Shown here: positions 1 to 8,396 of the stretch, in pieces
How positions within the stretch are numbered: position 1 is the stretch's first letter
How the letters are laid out: each line of letters opens with the position of its first letter
DNA from: Novosphingobium sp. SG919
GTDB lineage: Bacteria > Pseudomonadota > Alphaproteobacteria > Sphingomonadales > Sphingomonadaceae
DNA: 64,000 nt
Direction of reading: 5' to 3'
Assembly (NCBI RefSeq): GCF_012932495.1
Contig: NZ_JABCNG010000001.1
Coordinates: 186,001 to 250,000, forward strand
Position numbers and translations under genes: made by a program
Notes under the pieces: model-generated
What the model was told of the DNA's origin: nothing
Database searches by the model: none
The model's input: only the letters and a program-made list of their open reading frames with translations

Positions 1-1247
1 GCGTGTTCCTGATGGCGCTGATGGGCTTTGGCATCTTTTCCATGCTGTGCGGCATTTCGGGCAGCCTGAGCGCGTTGATCGCGTTCCGCGTCTGCCAGGG
101 GCTGTGCGGCGGGCCGATCATGCCGATGACGCAGACCCTGCTGATGCGCATCTTCCCGCGCGACAAGGGCGGGGCGGCGCTGGGCCTGTGGGCGATGACC
201 ACGGTGGTGGCGCCTATCGCCGGGCCGATCTGCGGTGGGATCATTTCCGACAACTGGTCGTGGCACTGGCTGTTCTTCATCAACATTCCGTTGGCGGTGT
301 TCTGCCTGGTCGTGGCCTGGCGGTTGGTGCGCCGGTTCGAAACGCCCACGCAGAAATCCCCGATCGATTTCGTCGGCCTGGGGTTGATGGTGCTGTGGGT
401 GGGCGCGCTGCAGATCATGCTCGACAAGGGCCGCGAGGAAGACTGGTTTTCCAGTGCGTTCATCGTCACCCTCGCCGTGGTCGCGGTGGTCGGCTTCATC
501 GCCTTCCTGATCTGGGAGCTGACCGAGAAGCACCCGATCATCGACCTGTCGGTGTTCCGCAACCGCGGCTTTACCATCGCGGTGGTGACGCAGAGCGTGG
601 CCTATGGCGCGTTCTTCACGTTCATCGTGCTGATCCCGATGTTCCTGCAGACCAACCTCAACTACACCGCCACCTGGGCCGGCCTGGCGATGGGCTGGGT
701 GGGCGTGCTGGCGGTGGTGTTCTCGCCCATCGTGGCAAGGCTGGTGGGCAAGGTGGATACCCGCGCGCTGATCAGCTTCGGGGTGGCCTGGCTGGGCTTT
801 GTTGCCGCGCTGCGCACGGTGTGGGTGACGGACATGGGCTATTGGACCATCGCCTTTCCGCAGATGATCCAAGGCATGGGCATGCCGTTCTTCTTCGTGG
901 GCTCCACGGCGCTGGCCATGGCCTCGGTCAGGCCCGACCAGACCGCATCGGGCGCGGGGATCCAGAATTTCATGCGCACGATGGCCGGCGCCTTTGCCAC
1001 ATCGATGTCCACCACGCTGTGGGAGCACCAGGCCAAGGTCAACCGCGCCGAACTGGTCGGCCTGGTCCATCCGCCCATGCACACCGGCCTGCCGGTGGCC
1101 CAGGCGCGCATGGCCTTGAGCCAACTGGTCCAGACCGAAGCGGTGACGCTGGCCACGCGCCAGGTGTTCCTGTTGTGCACGGTGATCTTCTTCGTGGCGG
1201 CAGGCATGATCTGGCTGGCGCCCAAGCCGGGTAAGCGCAAGGGGTAG
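1..1247 (+). CDS. DHA2-family MFS multidrug exporter, 5' truncated
   Basis: Inner-membrane drug/proton antiporter of the 14-helix DHA2 (EmrB/QacA) group. The gene enters the window already open (first full codon at 3) and ends at the TAG at 1245-1247, giving about 414 residues. The family is usually about 500 residues, so roughly the first 90 (first helices) lie upstream. The signature of antiporters is visible as PIAGPICGG followed by a W-W-LFFIN-P stretch at about residues 72-96. The rest is a series of hydrophobic helices ending with a short basic tail. Upstream partners (an EmrA-type adaptor or regulator) cannot be seen. Substrate unknown. The family call is firm; a specific symbol is not justified. 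Confidence 0.9.
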   Translation, partial: VFLMALMGFGIFSMLCGISGSLSALIAFRVCQGLCGGPIMPMTQTLLMRIFPRDKGGAALGLWAMTTVVAPIAGPICGGIISDNWSWHWLFFINIPLAVFCLVVAWRLVRRFETPTQKSPIDFVGLGLMVLWVGALQIMLDKGREEDWFSSAFIVTLAVVAVVGFIAFLIWELTEKHPIIDLSVFRNRGFTIAVVTQSVAYGAFFTFIVLIPMFLQTNLNYTATWAGLAMGWVGVLAVVFSPIVARLVGKVDTRALISFGVAWLGFVAALRTVWVTDMGYWTIAFPQMIQGMGMPFFFVGSTALAMASVRPDQTASGAGIQNFMRTMAGAFATSMSTTLWEHQAKVNRAELVGLVHPPMHTGLPVAQARMALSQLVQTEAVTLATRQVFLLCTVIFFVAAGMIWLAPKPGKRKG

Positions 1248-1298
1248 GCAGCCTAGGATAGGCTCTGCGCAACGGCGGGTGATTCTGTTGGCGTGCGT

Positions 1299-1333
1299 AG
1301 AGGCGCAGAGACGGTTCAATTCTCTGCGCCTCT
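1299..1333. terminator. hairpin downstream of the MFS gene
   Basis: Perfect 13-bp inverted repeat (AGAGGCGCAGAGA and its complement) with a 9-base loop, about 50 bases after the MFS stop codon. There is no U-tract, so it may be a dispersed palindrome or an mRNA 3'-end stabiliser rather than a classic intrinsic terminator. Confidence 0.45.
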
Positions 1334-1457
1334 GCGTGCATCAGAATTCGGCCAAGTCGTCTGCTTTGGGCTGGGCTGGCGGCATGGCCAATATTGGCGG
1401 GAATCGCCCCAGTTGCGGCCATTCGTGAAAAAAGCGAAACATGTTGCCGGAGGCGTC

Positions 1458-1913
1458 ATGGCAAGCCGCGAATTTCGAATAGTTTCAAACGGCATTCACC
1501 CCCTGCTGCTCGGCATGACTCGTGAGCAGCTCGATCGCGTGATGCGCGAAGAGCCCAAAGTCAGCCCTTCGCGCATAGCTGGCGAGGAAGTTCTACAATT
1601 CGAGAGTGCAAATGCGCGCGTGGTGATGCGCAAGGGTCGGACTGTCGAGATTGCCGTAACTCCACCAGCGAACGTCATTTTCAAGGACAAGCCTCTTTTT
1701 CAAGACCCATCGGTCTGGCGCGCAGTCGTAGCAGAGGACGGCGACGCCCAAGAGTGCTTGGGATTTATCGTGCTGCAGAAATCTGGACTTACTCTGACAG
1801 GTTTCCACGACAACGACCCCGCGCAGCTTGCCATAACCGCTTTCGAGCGAGGACGATGGGACGCCATGCAAGGTCGGATGAAACCCCTTGGCATGCAAGC
1901 GAACGGAGGCTGA
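1458..1913 (+). CDS. hypothetical protein, 151 aa
   Basis: Not recognised. The reading frame is open from 1293, but the ATG at 1458 is chosen because GGAGG lies just upstream and the predicted sequence before it looks like translated non-coding DNA. The protein is soluble, mixed alpha/beta, with no signal peptide or membrane segment. It opens with a SNGIHPLLLGMTREQLD phrase of the kind often seen in small stand-alone proteins that begin 'G-I-x-LGMT/S-x-E-x-v'. Base composition looks less GC-rich than the neighbours, so recent acquisition is possible. It is isolated, lying between an exporter and the converging motB. Confidence 0.55.
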   Translation: MASREFRIVSNGIHPLLLGMTREQLDRVMREEPKVSPSRIAGEEVLQFESANARVVMRKGRTVEIAVTPPANVIFKDKPLFQDPSVWRAVVAEDGDAQECLGFIVLQKSGLTLTGFHDNDPAQLAITAFERGRWDAMQGRMKPLGMQANGG

Positions 1914-1964
1914 CCATCACTTCTTGACGTCGCAACCCTCTGCTAATTCGTCCACGCCGCCCGC

Positions 1965-2801
1965 TCAATCCAGCAGCAGGATCGACATGCGGCGGTTGCG
2001 CGGGTCGTTGGGGCTGTCGGGCACCAGCGGGTCGCGGTCGGCCACGCCTTCGATGCGTTGGAAGCGTTTTTCGCCCACGCCGTTGCGCATCAGGGCCAGG
2101 CGGGTGGCTTCGGCGCGGCCAGCGGAGAGTGACCAGTTGTTGGCTGGATCGCCGGGTTTCCATTGCAGCGCATCGGTGTGGCCGCGCACCGTCAGGTTGC
2201 CCGGATCGGGGGCGATGGCCTGGCCGATGGCGCGCACCAGTTCCAGGGCATCGGGGGTGAGGATCGTGGTGCCCAGCCGGAACATCGAGAAATTGGCATC
2301 GTCGAGCATGTCGATGCGGATGCCCTCGGGCGTCATCGTCATGTGCACCTGCTTGGCCAGCTGGCGCAGCTTTTCGTTGGCTTCCAGCTTTTCCTTGAGG
2401 CGCTGCTGCATCACGGCGGTGCGCTTGACTTTCGATCCGCCGTCCTTGGGGCCGCCGGTGGCGTCGCGCGGGATGGTCATCGTGCGCGTGCCGGTCTGGC
2501 CGGCGCGGTGGGCATAGTTGTCGGCATCGGTCAGCGACGAGCCGCCGAGCAGGCCGTAAGACCCGGCGCTGCCCTTGCGCGTTTTCACCAGGGTGGGGGT
2601 GAAATAGTCGGCGATGCCCTTGCGCTGCTTTTCGGTGGTGGCGCCCAGCAGCCACATCAGCAGGAAGAACGCCATCATTGCGGTCACGAAATCGGCATAG
2701 GCCACTTTCCAGGCGCCGCCGTGGTGGCCGCCGGCCACCACGGTGATCTTCTTGACGATGATCGGCTTGGGCGCTTCCTTGCCCTTTGGCGGCTTGGCCA
2801 T
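1965..2801 (-). CDS. motB: flagellar motor stator protein MotB
   Basis: Stator B subunit, 278 aa, anchoring the ion-driven flagellar motor to peptidoglycan. The N-terminus is short and basic. The single membrane helix (about 38-57) is preceded by the conserved proton-binding aspartate in YADFVTAMM (D37). A C-terminal OmpA-like peptidoglycan-binding domain (about 160-278) shows RGHTDA and NxxLSxxRA-type motifs. The start has GGAGG upstream. It follows motA by 12 bases and is the last gene of the long minus-strand flagellar run. Normal length and intact key residue. Confidence 0.97.
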   Translation of the reverse strand: MAKPPKGKEAPKPIIVKKITVVAGGHHGGAWKVAYADFVTAMMAFFLLMWLLGATTEKQRKGIADYFTPTLVKTRKGSAGSYGLLGGSSLTDADNYAHRAGQTGTRTMTIPRDATGGPKDGGSKVKRTAVMQQRLKEKLEANEKLRQLAKQVHMTMTPEGIRIDMLDDANFSMFRLGTTILTPDALELVRAIGQAIAPDPGNLTVRGHTDALQWKPGDPANNWSLSAGRAEATRLALMRNGVGEKRFQRIEGVADRDPLVPDSPNDPRNRRMSILLLD

Positions 2802-2813
2802 GGCACACCCTCC

Positions 2814-3677
2814 TTAGCGGCCGCGCAGCGCGTCGAGCAGTTCCGAAAGGCCGGGACGAAAGGCATGGCCCAGGCCCGAGCGCGCGCTTTCCACCACCAG
2901 CGGCTGCGGCCAGCCATGCAGCGAGGAGACGATCACCTGCTTGACCGCCTGGTAGATCATCGCATCCTGATCGAGCACCTGCTTGAGCCTGCCGGCCAGC
3001 GGCGCCACGATGCCATAGGCCAGCAGCACGCCCATGAACGTGCCGACCAGGGCCGAACCGATCATCGCGCCCAGCACCGTGGGCGGCTTGTCGATCGAAC
3101 CCATGGTTTTCACCACGCCCAGCACGGCGGCCACGATGCCCAGCGCGGGCAGCGCGTCGGCCAGGCCCTGGAGCGCGTGCTGCGCTTCCTCTTCCTCGTG
3201 GAAATGGGTCTTCATCGCGTGGTCCATCACGTCTTCCACGGCGTGCACTTCCAGCGTGCCCGAAGACACCACGATGAGCGTGAGCGTATCGCAGATCAGC
3301 GAAACCAGCGCGCCATGGGCCAGGATGCGCGGATATTCGGCAAAGAGCGCCGAACTCTTGGGGTCGGCGACGTGGCTTTCCAAGGCCACCGGGCCATCGC
3401 TGCGCAGGATCTTCATCAGCTTGGCGCACAGCACGATGGCGTCCACATGGTCCTGCTTGTTGTGCTTGGGGCCCTTGAACACCTTGCCCAGGCCCGCGCC
3501 GATGCCTTTCAACTCGTGCAGCGAGTTCCCGGTGATGGTGGCGCCCAGGGCGGCGCCGCCGATGATCAGCATTTCATGGGGAATCGCCTCGGCCACCGGG
3601 CCGATTGCGCCCCCGGTGATGATGAACCCGCCAAACACCATGGCGAGCAGGACGACGATGCCGATACCAGCGTACAT
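2814..3677 (-). CDS. motA: flagellar motor stator protein MotA
   Basis: Stator A subunit, 287 aa, forming the ion channel with MotB and transmitting torque to the rotor. Four membrane segments are visible: two near the N-terminus, and a pair after a large cytoplasmic loop. The pair includes PALGIVAAVLGVVKTMG and VLGAMIGSALVGTFMGV. The ATG at 3677 is preferred over an upstream in-frame start because MotA proteins normally begin directly with the first helix (MYAGIG...). motB follows after 12 bases, so the two are translated together. It lies 88 bases after flgL with a hairpin between, so it may have its own promoter or be read through from flgL. Confidence 0.96.
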   Translation of the reverse strand: MYAGIGIVVLLAMVFGGFIITGGAIGPVAEAIPHEMLIIGGAALGATITGNSLHELKGIGAGLGKVFKGPKHNKQDHVDAIVLCAKLMKILRSDGPVALESHVADPKSSALFAEYPRILAHGALVSLICDTLTLIVVSSGTLEVHAVEDVMDHAMKTHFHEEEEAQHALQGLADALPALGIVAAVLGVVKTMGSIDKPPTVLGAMIGSALVGTFMGVLLAYGIVAPLAGRLKQVLDQDAMIYQAVKQVIVSSLHGWPQPLVVESARSGLGHAFRPGLSELLDALRGR

Positions 3678-3720
3678 GAAGCGATAACCTTGTCGATAAA
3701 CCGTGAGGGCCAAAGGCGCT

Positions 3721-3755
3721 GCTTGCGCCGTGCTGCATTGCAGAACGGCGCAAGC
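3721..3755 (-). terminator. hairpin between flgL and motA
   Basis: 11-bp perfect inverted repeat (GCTTGCGCCGT and its complement) with a 13-base loop, directly after the flgL stop on the minus strand. Only a short T-run follows, so it is probably a weak or partial terminator that separates structural genes from motAB. Confidence 0.4.
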
Positions 3756-3765
3756 GCGCCGGCTT

Positions 3766-4692
3766 TCAGGACATCATGTTGAACAGCGACAGGCCGGATA
3801 TCTTGGTGAAGCTGGCCTGGCTGGCCTGGAGCACGGTGGCCAGCTCCTGCAGCCGGGTATAGGCGGTGGGAATATCGGTGGCGCCGAGCGTGCTCTGGTC
3901 CTGGCTGCGCGCCTCGCTCATCGTGGTCTGCCGCTCGGTGTTGAGGTCGATCCACGACAGGCGCGCACCCACCACGGTCTGCCCGGTGGATACCGAGGTG
4001 ATCGCATCGTCGAGCGTGGTAAGCGCGGTGCTTGCCGCGCTTTGCGCGCCACTGCCACCGGCGCTGATCGCGTCGGTGATGGCCTTGAGCGCGGCAAACA
4101 CGTCGGTGCTGGTGGTGCCGGTGCTGAAATTGAGGAATTCCGGCCCGGTCAGGCTGCGCTTGACGCTTTGCCCATCGCCCAGTTCCAGGCTGCCCGCGCT
4201 GCCGCTGCCGACATAGCTGACCACCCCGGTGGTGGCGTCCACGCTATAGGCATCGCCAGAAGCATCGCCGCCGAACAGCGCATTGCCCGCGCTGTCGCGC
4301 GTGTTGGCCAGCGAAACCAGGTTGTTGCGCAGTTCAACCAGTTCGTTGCCGATGCTGGTGCGCTGGGCGTTGGACAGCGTGCCGGTGGCGGCCTGGTTGG
4401 CCAGCTGGCGTGCGCGCTGCAACGAGTTGATCATCTCGGTCATCGCCGAATCCGTGAGGTTCAGATCGGCCGTGGCGCGGTTTGCCGATCCGGCATCGAC
4501 CTTGGAGATGGCGTCCTGGCGCTGCAGGTTGCGCAGGCGCGAGGCGGTCAGCGGATCGTCGGACGAAGCCGCCAGGCGGTTGCCGCTCGATATCTGGGTC
4601 TGCACCTGCTCCATCTGGGCACGCAGGCTGGTCAGGTCGAGCGAAGACCGCTCGTAAAAGGCGGAAGTCGTGGTCGAGACGCTGGTGGACAT
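3766..4692 (-). CDS. flgL: flagellar hook-filament junction protein FlgL (HAP3)
   Basis: Structural junction protein, 308 aa, linking hook to filament and exported through the flagellar type III system. It has the flagellin-like terminal helices: an N-terminal heptad region containing SSGNRLAASSDDP at about residues 35-47, and a C-terminal helical region ending FTKISGLSLFNMMS. The ATG at 4692 is chosen over an in-frame ATG 16 codons upstream, because the product then starts with the usual short S/T-rich leader. It follows flgK by 7 bases. Confidence 0.95.
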   Translation of the reverse strand: MSTSVSTTTSAFYERSSLDLTSLRAQMEQVQTQISSGNRLAASSDDPLTASRLRNLQRQDAISKVDAGSANRATADLNLTDSAMTEMINSLQRARQLANQAATGTLSNAQRTSIGNELVELRNNLVSLANTRDSAGNALFGGDASGDAYSVDATTGVVSYVGSGSAGSLELGDGQSVKRSLTGPEFLNFSTGTTSTDVFAALKAITDAISAGGSGAQSAASTALTTLDDAITSVSTGQTVVGARLSWIDLNTERQTTMSEARSQDQSTLGATDIPTAYTRLQELATVLQASQASFTKISGLSLFNMMS

Positions 4693-4699
4693 GATGGGC

Positions 4700-6037
4700 C
4701 TACTTGATTGCGAGGATGGTGTCGAACAGGTTGCTGGCAACCTGCATGACCCGGCCAGAGGCCTGGAACGCTTGCTGGAACCGGGTCAGGTTGATCGCTT
4801 CGGTATCGAGATCGACGCCGGCCTGGGCCGAAAGCGCGGTCTTGGCAGCATCGGAGATGGTCTTGAGCGCATCGCGCGTGGTGGTGCGCGCCTGGACCGT
4901 GCCCGAGGTCTGATACAGCAGGTTGTCCATCGTGCCGGCCGGATCGGCGCTGGTCAGCGCGTTGCGCAAGGCGGTCAGGTTGGTGGTGTCGCGGCTGTTG
5001 GCCGTGGCGCCCGCGGCAGCGGTGGCGATGGCGCTGCCATCGGTGGTCGTCAGCGCCATGTCTGCCGCGCCGGTGCCCGAAAGCAGCGCGGCGCCGGCAC
5101 TGCCGTTCAGCGCGGCGCCATTGCCCTGCGCGGTGTTGACCGTGTCGATCACGGTCTGGGCCAGATCGTCGAGCTGGCTGTGCACATCGGCCACGCGCAG
5201 CAAGACCTGCTGCTGCCCGGCGAGCGAGCCGGCCGACAGCGTCACCGCGCCGGCTGCCACGGTGAAGCTGATCGTCCCGTCGCTGGCCGTGGTCATGGCC
5301 AGGGTCTGCGCGGTGTTGCCGGTCACCAGCGGCGCGCCCGAGGTGCCGCCCAGCGTCACCCCTACCGTGCCGTCGCTGGCAAAGCTGGTGGCGATATCGG
5401 CATAGCCCGACAGCTTCTGCAACAGCATGTCGCGCTGGTCCATCAGCCCGGTGCGATCGCTGGTGGCATCGGCCATGCGCGATAGCCGGCCATTGACCTT
5501 GGCCAGTTCGGCCGACAGCGTGTTGACCTGGGTGACGCCATCGGCCGCGCCGGTCTGCTGGCCCGTAGCCACGGCATCGAGCTGGTTCGAGGCGATGTTG
5601 AAACTGTTGGTCATGGTCTGCGCCGCCGCGATCACCGAGGCGCGCAGCGGCGTATCGGTGGGACTTTGCGCCAACTGGGTCAGTGCGGTTTCAAAGCCGG
5701 TGATGGCCGAATAGATGCCCGGGTCCTCCAGCGCGGCCTGCACGTCTTCAAGGCCGGTGACTTCGGTATCGACCCGCGCGGTATCGGCGCTGGTGCGGCG
5801 CACTTCGGCCTGGCGAAAGGAATCGGCATTGCGCTGCACCCCGGTGACGCGCACGCCCGAAAGCGACACGTCGCGATTGTTGGCGACATAGCCGGGCGTC
5901 ATCACCTCTTCGGTGGAAACGCTGCGCCGGACATAGCCCTCGGTGCCCGCGTTCGCGATGTTCTGGGCCGTCACATCCAGCTGGATGCGCGCGGCGCGGG
6001 TGGCGCTGCGGGCGATGGAAAGAAGATCGGATGCCAT
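4700..6037 (-). CDS. flgK: flagellar hook-associated protein FlgK (HAP1)
   Basis: Hook-filament junction protein, 445 aa, exported by the flagellar secretion system. The N-terminus carries the axial-protein signature (LDVTAQNIANAGTEGYVRR, about 19-37). The C-terminus ends in the matching coiled region (NLTRFQQAFQASGRVMQVAS). The central region is Ser/Thr/Ala-rich. It is shorter than enterobacterial FlgK (about 545 aa), in line with other reduced hook parts here. It is placed between flgJ (5-base gap) and flgL (7-base gap). Confidence 0.95.
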   Translation of the reverse strand: MASDLLSIARSATRAARIQLDVTAQNIANAGTEGYVRRSVSTEEVMTPGYVANNRDVSLSGVRVTGVQRNADSFRQAEVRRTSADTARVDTEVTGLEDVQAALEDPGIYSAITGFETALTQLAQSPTDTPLRASVIAAAQTMTNSFNIASNQLDAVATGQQTGAADGVTQVNTLSAELAKVNGRLSRMADATSDRTGLMDQRDMLLQKLSGYADIATSFASDGTVGVTLGGTSGAPLVTGNTAQTLAMTTASDGTISFTVAAGAVTLSAGSLAGQQQVLLRVADVHSQLDDLAQTVIDTVNTAQGNGAALNGSAGAALLSGTGAADMALTTTDGSAIATAAAGATANSRDTTNLTALRNALTSADPAGTMDNLLYQTSGTVQARTTTRDALKTISDAAKTALSAQAGVDLDTEAINLTRFQQAFQASGRVMQVASNLFDTILAIK

Positions 6038-6042
6038 GGCGA

Positions 6043-6396
6043 TCAGGCTCCCTTGCCAGTGCTGGTGCCACTATTGGCGCCGGGGCCCGTGGCAGCGGCG
6101 CTCTGGCCGGCTGCCTGCGCGAGCTGGCTTTCCAGCCGGGCAGCCAGGCCCAGGGTACCGGCTTGCGCGGCGATTTCGGCAAAGCGTTCATCGCGCATCT
6201 GGGTAAAGGTATCGTCCTGTTTCTTGCCGAACAGATCGTCTCCACCCAGGTCGGTATTGCGCGCAGTGCTGAGCATCTGGCGCAGGAACATGGCTTCGAA
6301 CCCCTGTGCGGCCTTGCGCAGCGCGGCGCGGTCGATCGGCGCCGATGCGGCCGAAGTGCCCGATACGGCAGCGGAATTGAGCGATTGCGCAGTCAT
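6043..6396 (-). CDS. flgJ: FlgJ-type rod-binding protein, rod-binding domain only
   Basis: Rod-assembly protein, 117 aa. Only the N-terminal rod-binding module is present (AAQGFEAMFLRQMLSTAR and DLFGKKQDDTFTQMRDERFA). The C-terminal peptidoglycan hydrolase domain of enterobacterial FlgJ (total about 313 aa) is absent, as is common in alphaproteobacteria, where a separate transglycosylase opens the wall. A lytic transglycosylase gene lies in the same region at 15124. The start codon overlaps the flgI stop by one base, so translation is coupled. Confidence 0.93.
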   Translation of the reverse strand: MTAQSLNSAAVSGTSAASAPIDRAALRKAAQGFEAMFLRQMLSTARNTDLGGDDLFGKKQDDTFTQMRDERFAEIAAQAGTLGLAARLESQLAQAAGQSAAATGPGANSGTSTGKGA

Positions 6397-7592
6397 CAGA
6401 TCACCACCATTTCGGCCTTGAGGGCGCCGGCTTGCTTGAGCGCTTCAAGGATCGCCACCAGGTCGGACGGCGAAACGCCCAATTTATTAAGGGCATTGAC
6501 CAGCGAAGAGAGCGAGGCGCCGGGCTTGAACAGGGCCACGTGGTTGCCTTCCTCGGTCACGCTGATCTGGCTGTTGGGCACCACGGCGGTCTGCCCGTTG
6601 GAGAACGGGCCGGGTTGCGACACGCGCGGCTTCTCGTCGATCTTCACCACCAGCTTGCCGTGGCTGATCGCGGCGGGCGACAGGCGCACCGCGCTATTGA
6701 TCACCACCGTGCCGGTGCGGCTGTTGACGATCACCTTGGCGGCGGCTTCGGCCGGGTTCACTTCGATCGCCTCGATCGCGGCCATCGCGCTGGCGCGGGC
6801 ATCGGCGCCGCTGGGCAGGCGCAGGGCCAGGGTTACCCCATCCTCCACGCTCGCGGTCTTGGGAAACTTGGTGTTGATCGCATCGCGCACGCGTGCAGCG
6901 TTGAGGAAATCGGCGTCGAACAGGTTCCAGCGCAGCACGTCGGCGCTATCGAACCCGGTATCGACTGCACGTTCCACCGTGGCGCCTTCGGCGATGCGGC
7001 CGACGGTGGGCACGTTGACGGTCAGTTGCGAGCCATCCTTGGCCGTGATGCCGAGGCCACCCACGGCCAGGTTGCCCTGGGCCATGGCATAGATCTGCCC
7101 GTCGGCACCATAAAGTGGGGCCAGCACCAGCGCGCCGCCGCGCAGCGACTTGGCCTTCCCGATGGTGGAAACCGTCACGTCGATGCGCTGGCCCGGCTTG
7201 GAAAAGGCCGGCAGATCGGCCGTGACCATCACCGCCGCGGCGTTCTTGAGCCCAGGCGCCACGCCGGCCGGCAATTGCACGCCCAGCCGCCCGGACACCC
7301 CGCGCATGGCCTGCGTCAGGTATTCCAGGTTGTCGTCCCCCGTGCCGGCCAGGCCCACGACGATGCCATAGCCGGTGAGCTGGTTCGAGCGCACGCCCTG
7401 GAATTCGCCCAGATCGCGCACGCGCTCGGCATGGGCGGCCTGGGCCAGCACCGGCAGGGTGGCCATGGCGGCCGCCAGCACCAGCAGCATCGGGCCGGGG
7501 CGAAGGATGCGGCGGCGCAACAGCGGCCGCACGGCAAGGCCGGCGAGCGCGGCAGCCGCCAGATCGGCCGCAAAGGGAAATTCCATGATCAT
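6396..7592 (-). CDS. flgI: flagellar P-ring protein FlgI
   Basis: Periplasmic P-ring subunit, 398 aa, forming the bushing around the rod in the peptidoglycan layer. The mature part begins about residue 55 (ERVRDLGEFQGVRSNQLTGYG) and runs to the usual C-terminus (PSDLVAILEALKQAGALKAEMVVI). The signal peptide is preceded by an unusual leader of about 25 residues. A start at 7490 (MLLVLAAAMATLP...) would give a short signal peptide but lacks the basic n-region, so the longer start is kept with doubt. FlgA (13517) is its expected chaperone. Confidence 0.95.
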   Translation of the reverse strand: MIMEFPFAADLAAAALAGLAVRPLLRRRILRPGPMLLVLAAAMATLPVLAQAAHAERVRDLGEFQGVRSNQLTGYGIVVGLAGTGDDNLEYLTQAMRGVSGRLGVQLPAGVAPGLKNAAAVMVTADLPAFSKPGQRIDVTVSTIGKAKSLRGGALVLAPLYGADGQIYAMAQGNLAVGGLGITAKDGSQLTVNVPTVGRIAEGATVERAVDTGFDSADVLRWNLFDADFLNAARVRDAINTKFPKTASVEDGVTLALRLPSGADARASAMAAIEAIEVNPAEAAAKVIVNSRTGTVVINSAVRLSPAAISHGKLVVKIDEKPRVSQPGPFSNGQTAVVPNSQISVTEEGNHVALFKPGASLSSLVNALNKLGVSPSDLVAILEALKQAGALKAEMVVI

Positions 7593-7601
7593 GATGAAGG
7601 C

Positions 7602-8375
7602 CTAGAACGGGCTGACAAGGTTGAAGAACTTGGTGAGCCAACCCTGGCGCGCGGCGCGGCTGACATCGCCGTTGCCGGCATAAGTGATGCGCGCATCGGC
7701 CACCTGGCCCGACTGGATGCGGTTTGTGGTGTCGATATCGGCCAGGCGCACGATCCCCGAAACCTGCACCCATTCCTGGCCCTGGCTCAACGTCAGCCGC
7801 TTTTCGCCTTTGACCAGCGCGGTGCCGTTGGGGCGCAATTGCGCGATCGTCACCGAAACCTCGCCGCCCAGCGTGCTGGTCTGCGAGGCATTGCCGGTGC
7901 CGGAAAAGGCGCTGGCGCCCGAATTGTTGATGCCGTTCTGCGACAGGATCGACAGCGGCCCCTTGTTGGGCGGGGTAAACGTGAACGAGGACGACTTGGC
8001 CGTCTTGCTGGCCGCCGATTTCGACGTGGTGAGCTGTTCGGCCAGCACGATGACCAAGCTGTCTCCCACGGCATGGGCACGCGCGCCTTCCACCAGGCCG
8101 GCATAGCCATTGGCCAGGTTGAGAATGCTGCCATCGGCAGGCTTGGGCGTGCCGGCGGCCGGCAAGGTCGGGTCAAAGCCCGCGCCCGGGCGATTGCGCG
8201 CCTTGGCCGGCTGGGCCGCCACCAGCATGGCGGCGGTGATCAGCGCCGGTACGGCCAGAACGGCCAGCAGTTTGAGGCCCAGACCGGGGCGGGGCGCCAG
8301 ACCGGTGCGGGAAAGTCCGCGCAGCCGTTCGGTGCGCAGGGCCTTGTCGAACAGGGCGTCGAAAGGGGAATCCAT
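7602..8375 (-). CDS. flgH: flagellar L-ring protein FlgH
   Basis: Outer-membrane L-ring subunit, 257 aa. Family features: GDSLVIVLAEQLTTSKSA at about 103-120, VSVTIAQLRPNGTALVKGEKRL and the C-terminal SGIVRLADIDTTNRIQSGQVADARI. The odd feature is the N-terminus. A hydrophobic export segment (about 35-57) ends in AQPAKA without any cysteine, so the lipobox typical of FlgH is missing, and a soluble leader of about 34 residues precedes the segment. It follows flgG by 21 bases and precedes flgI by 9. Confidence 0.95.
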   Translation of the reverse strand: MDSPFDALFDKALRTERLRGLSRTGLAPRPGLGLKLLAVLAVPALITAAMLVAAQPAKARNRPGAGFDPTLPAAGTPKPADGSILNLANGYAGLVEGARAHAVGDSLVIVLAEQLTTSKSAASKTAKSSSFTFTPPNKGPLSILSQNGINNSGASAFSGTGNASQTSTLGGEVSVTIAQLRPNGTALVKGEKRLTLSQGQEWVQVSGIVRLADIDTTNRIQSGQVADARITYAGNGDVSRAARQGWLTKFFNLVSPF

Positions 8376-8396
8376 ACAGATCAGCGCTTTCCCGCC

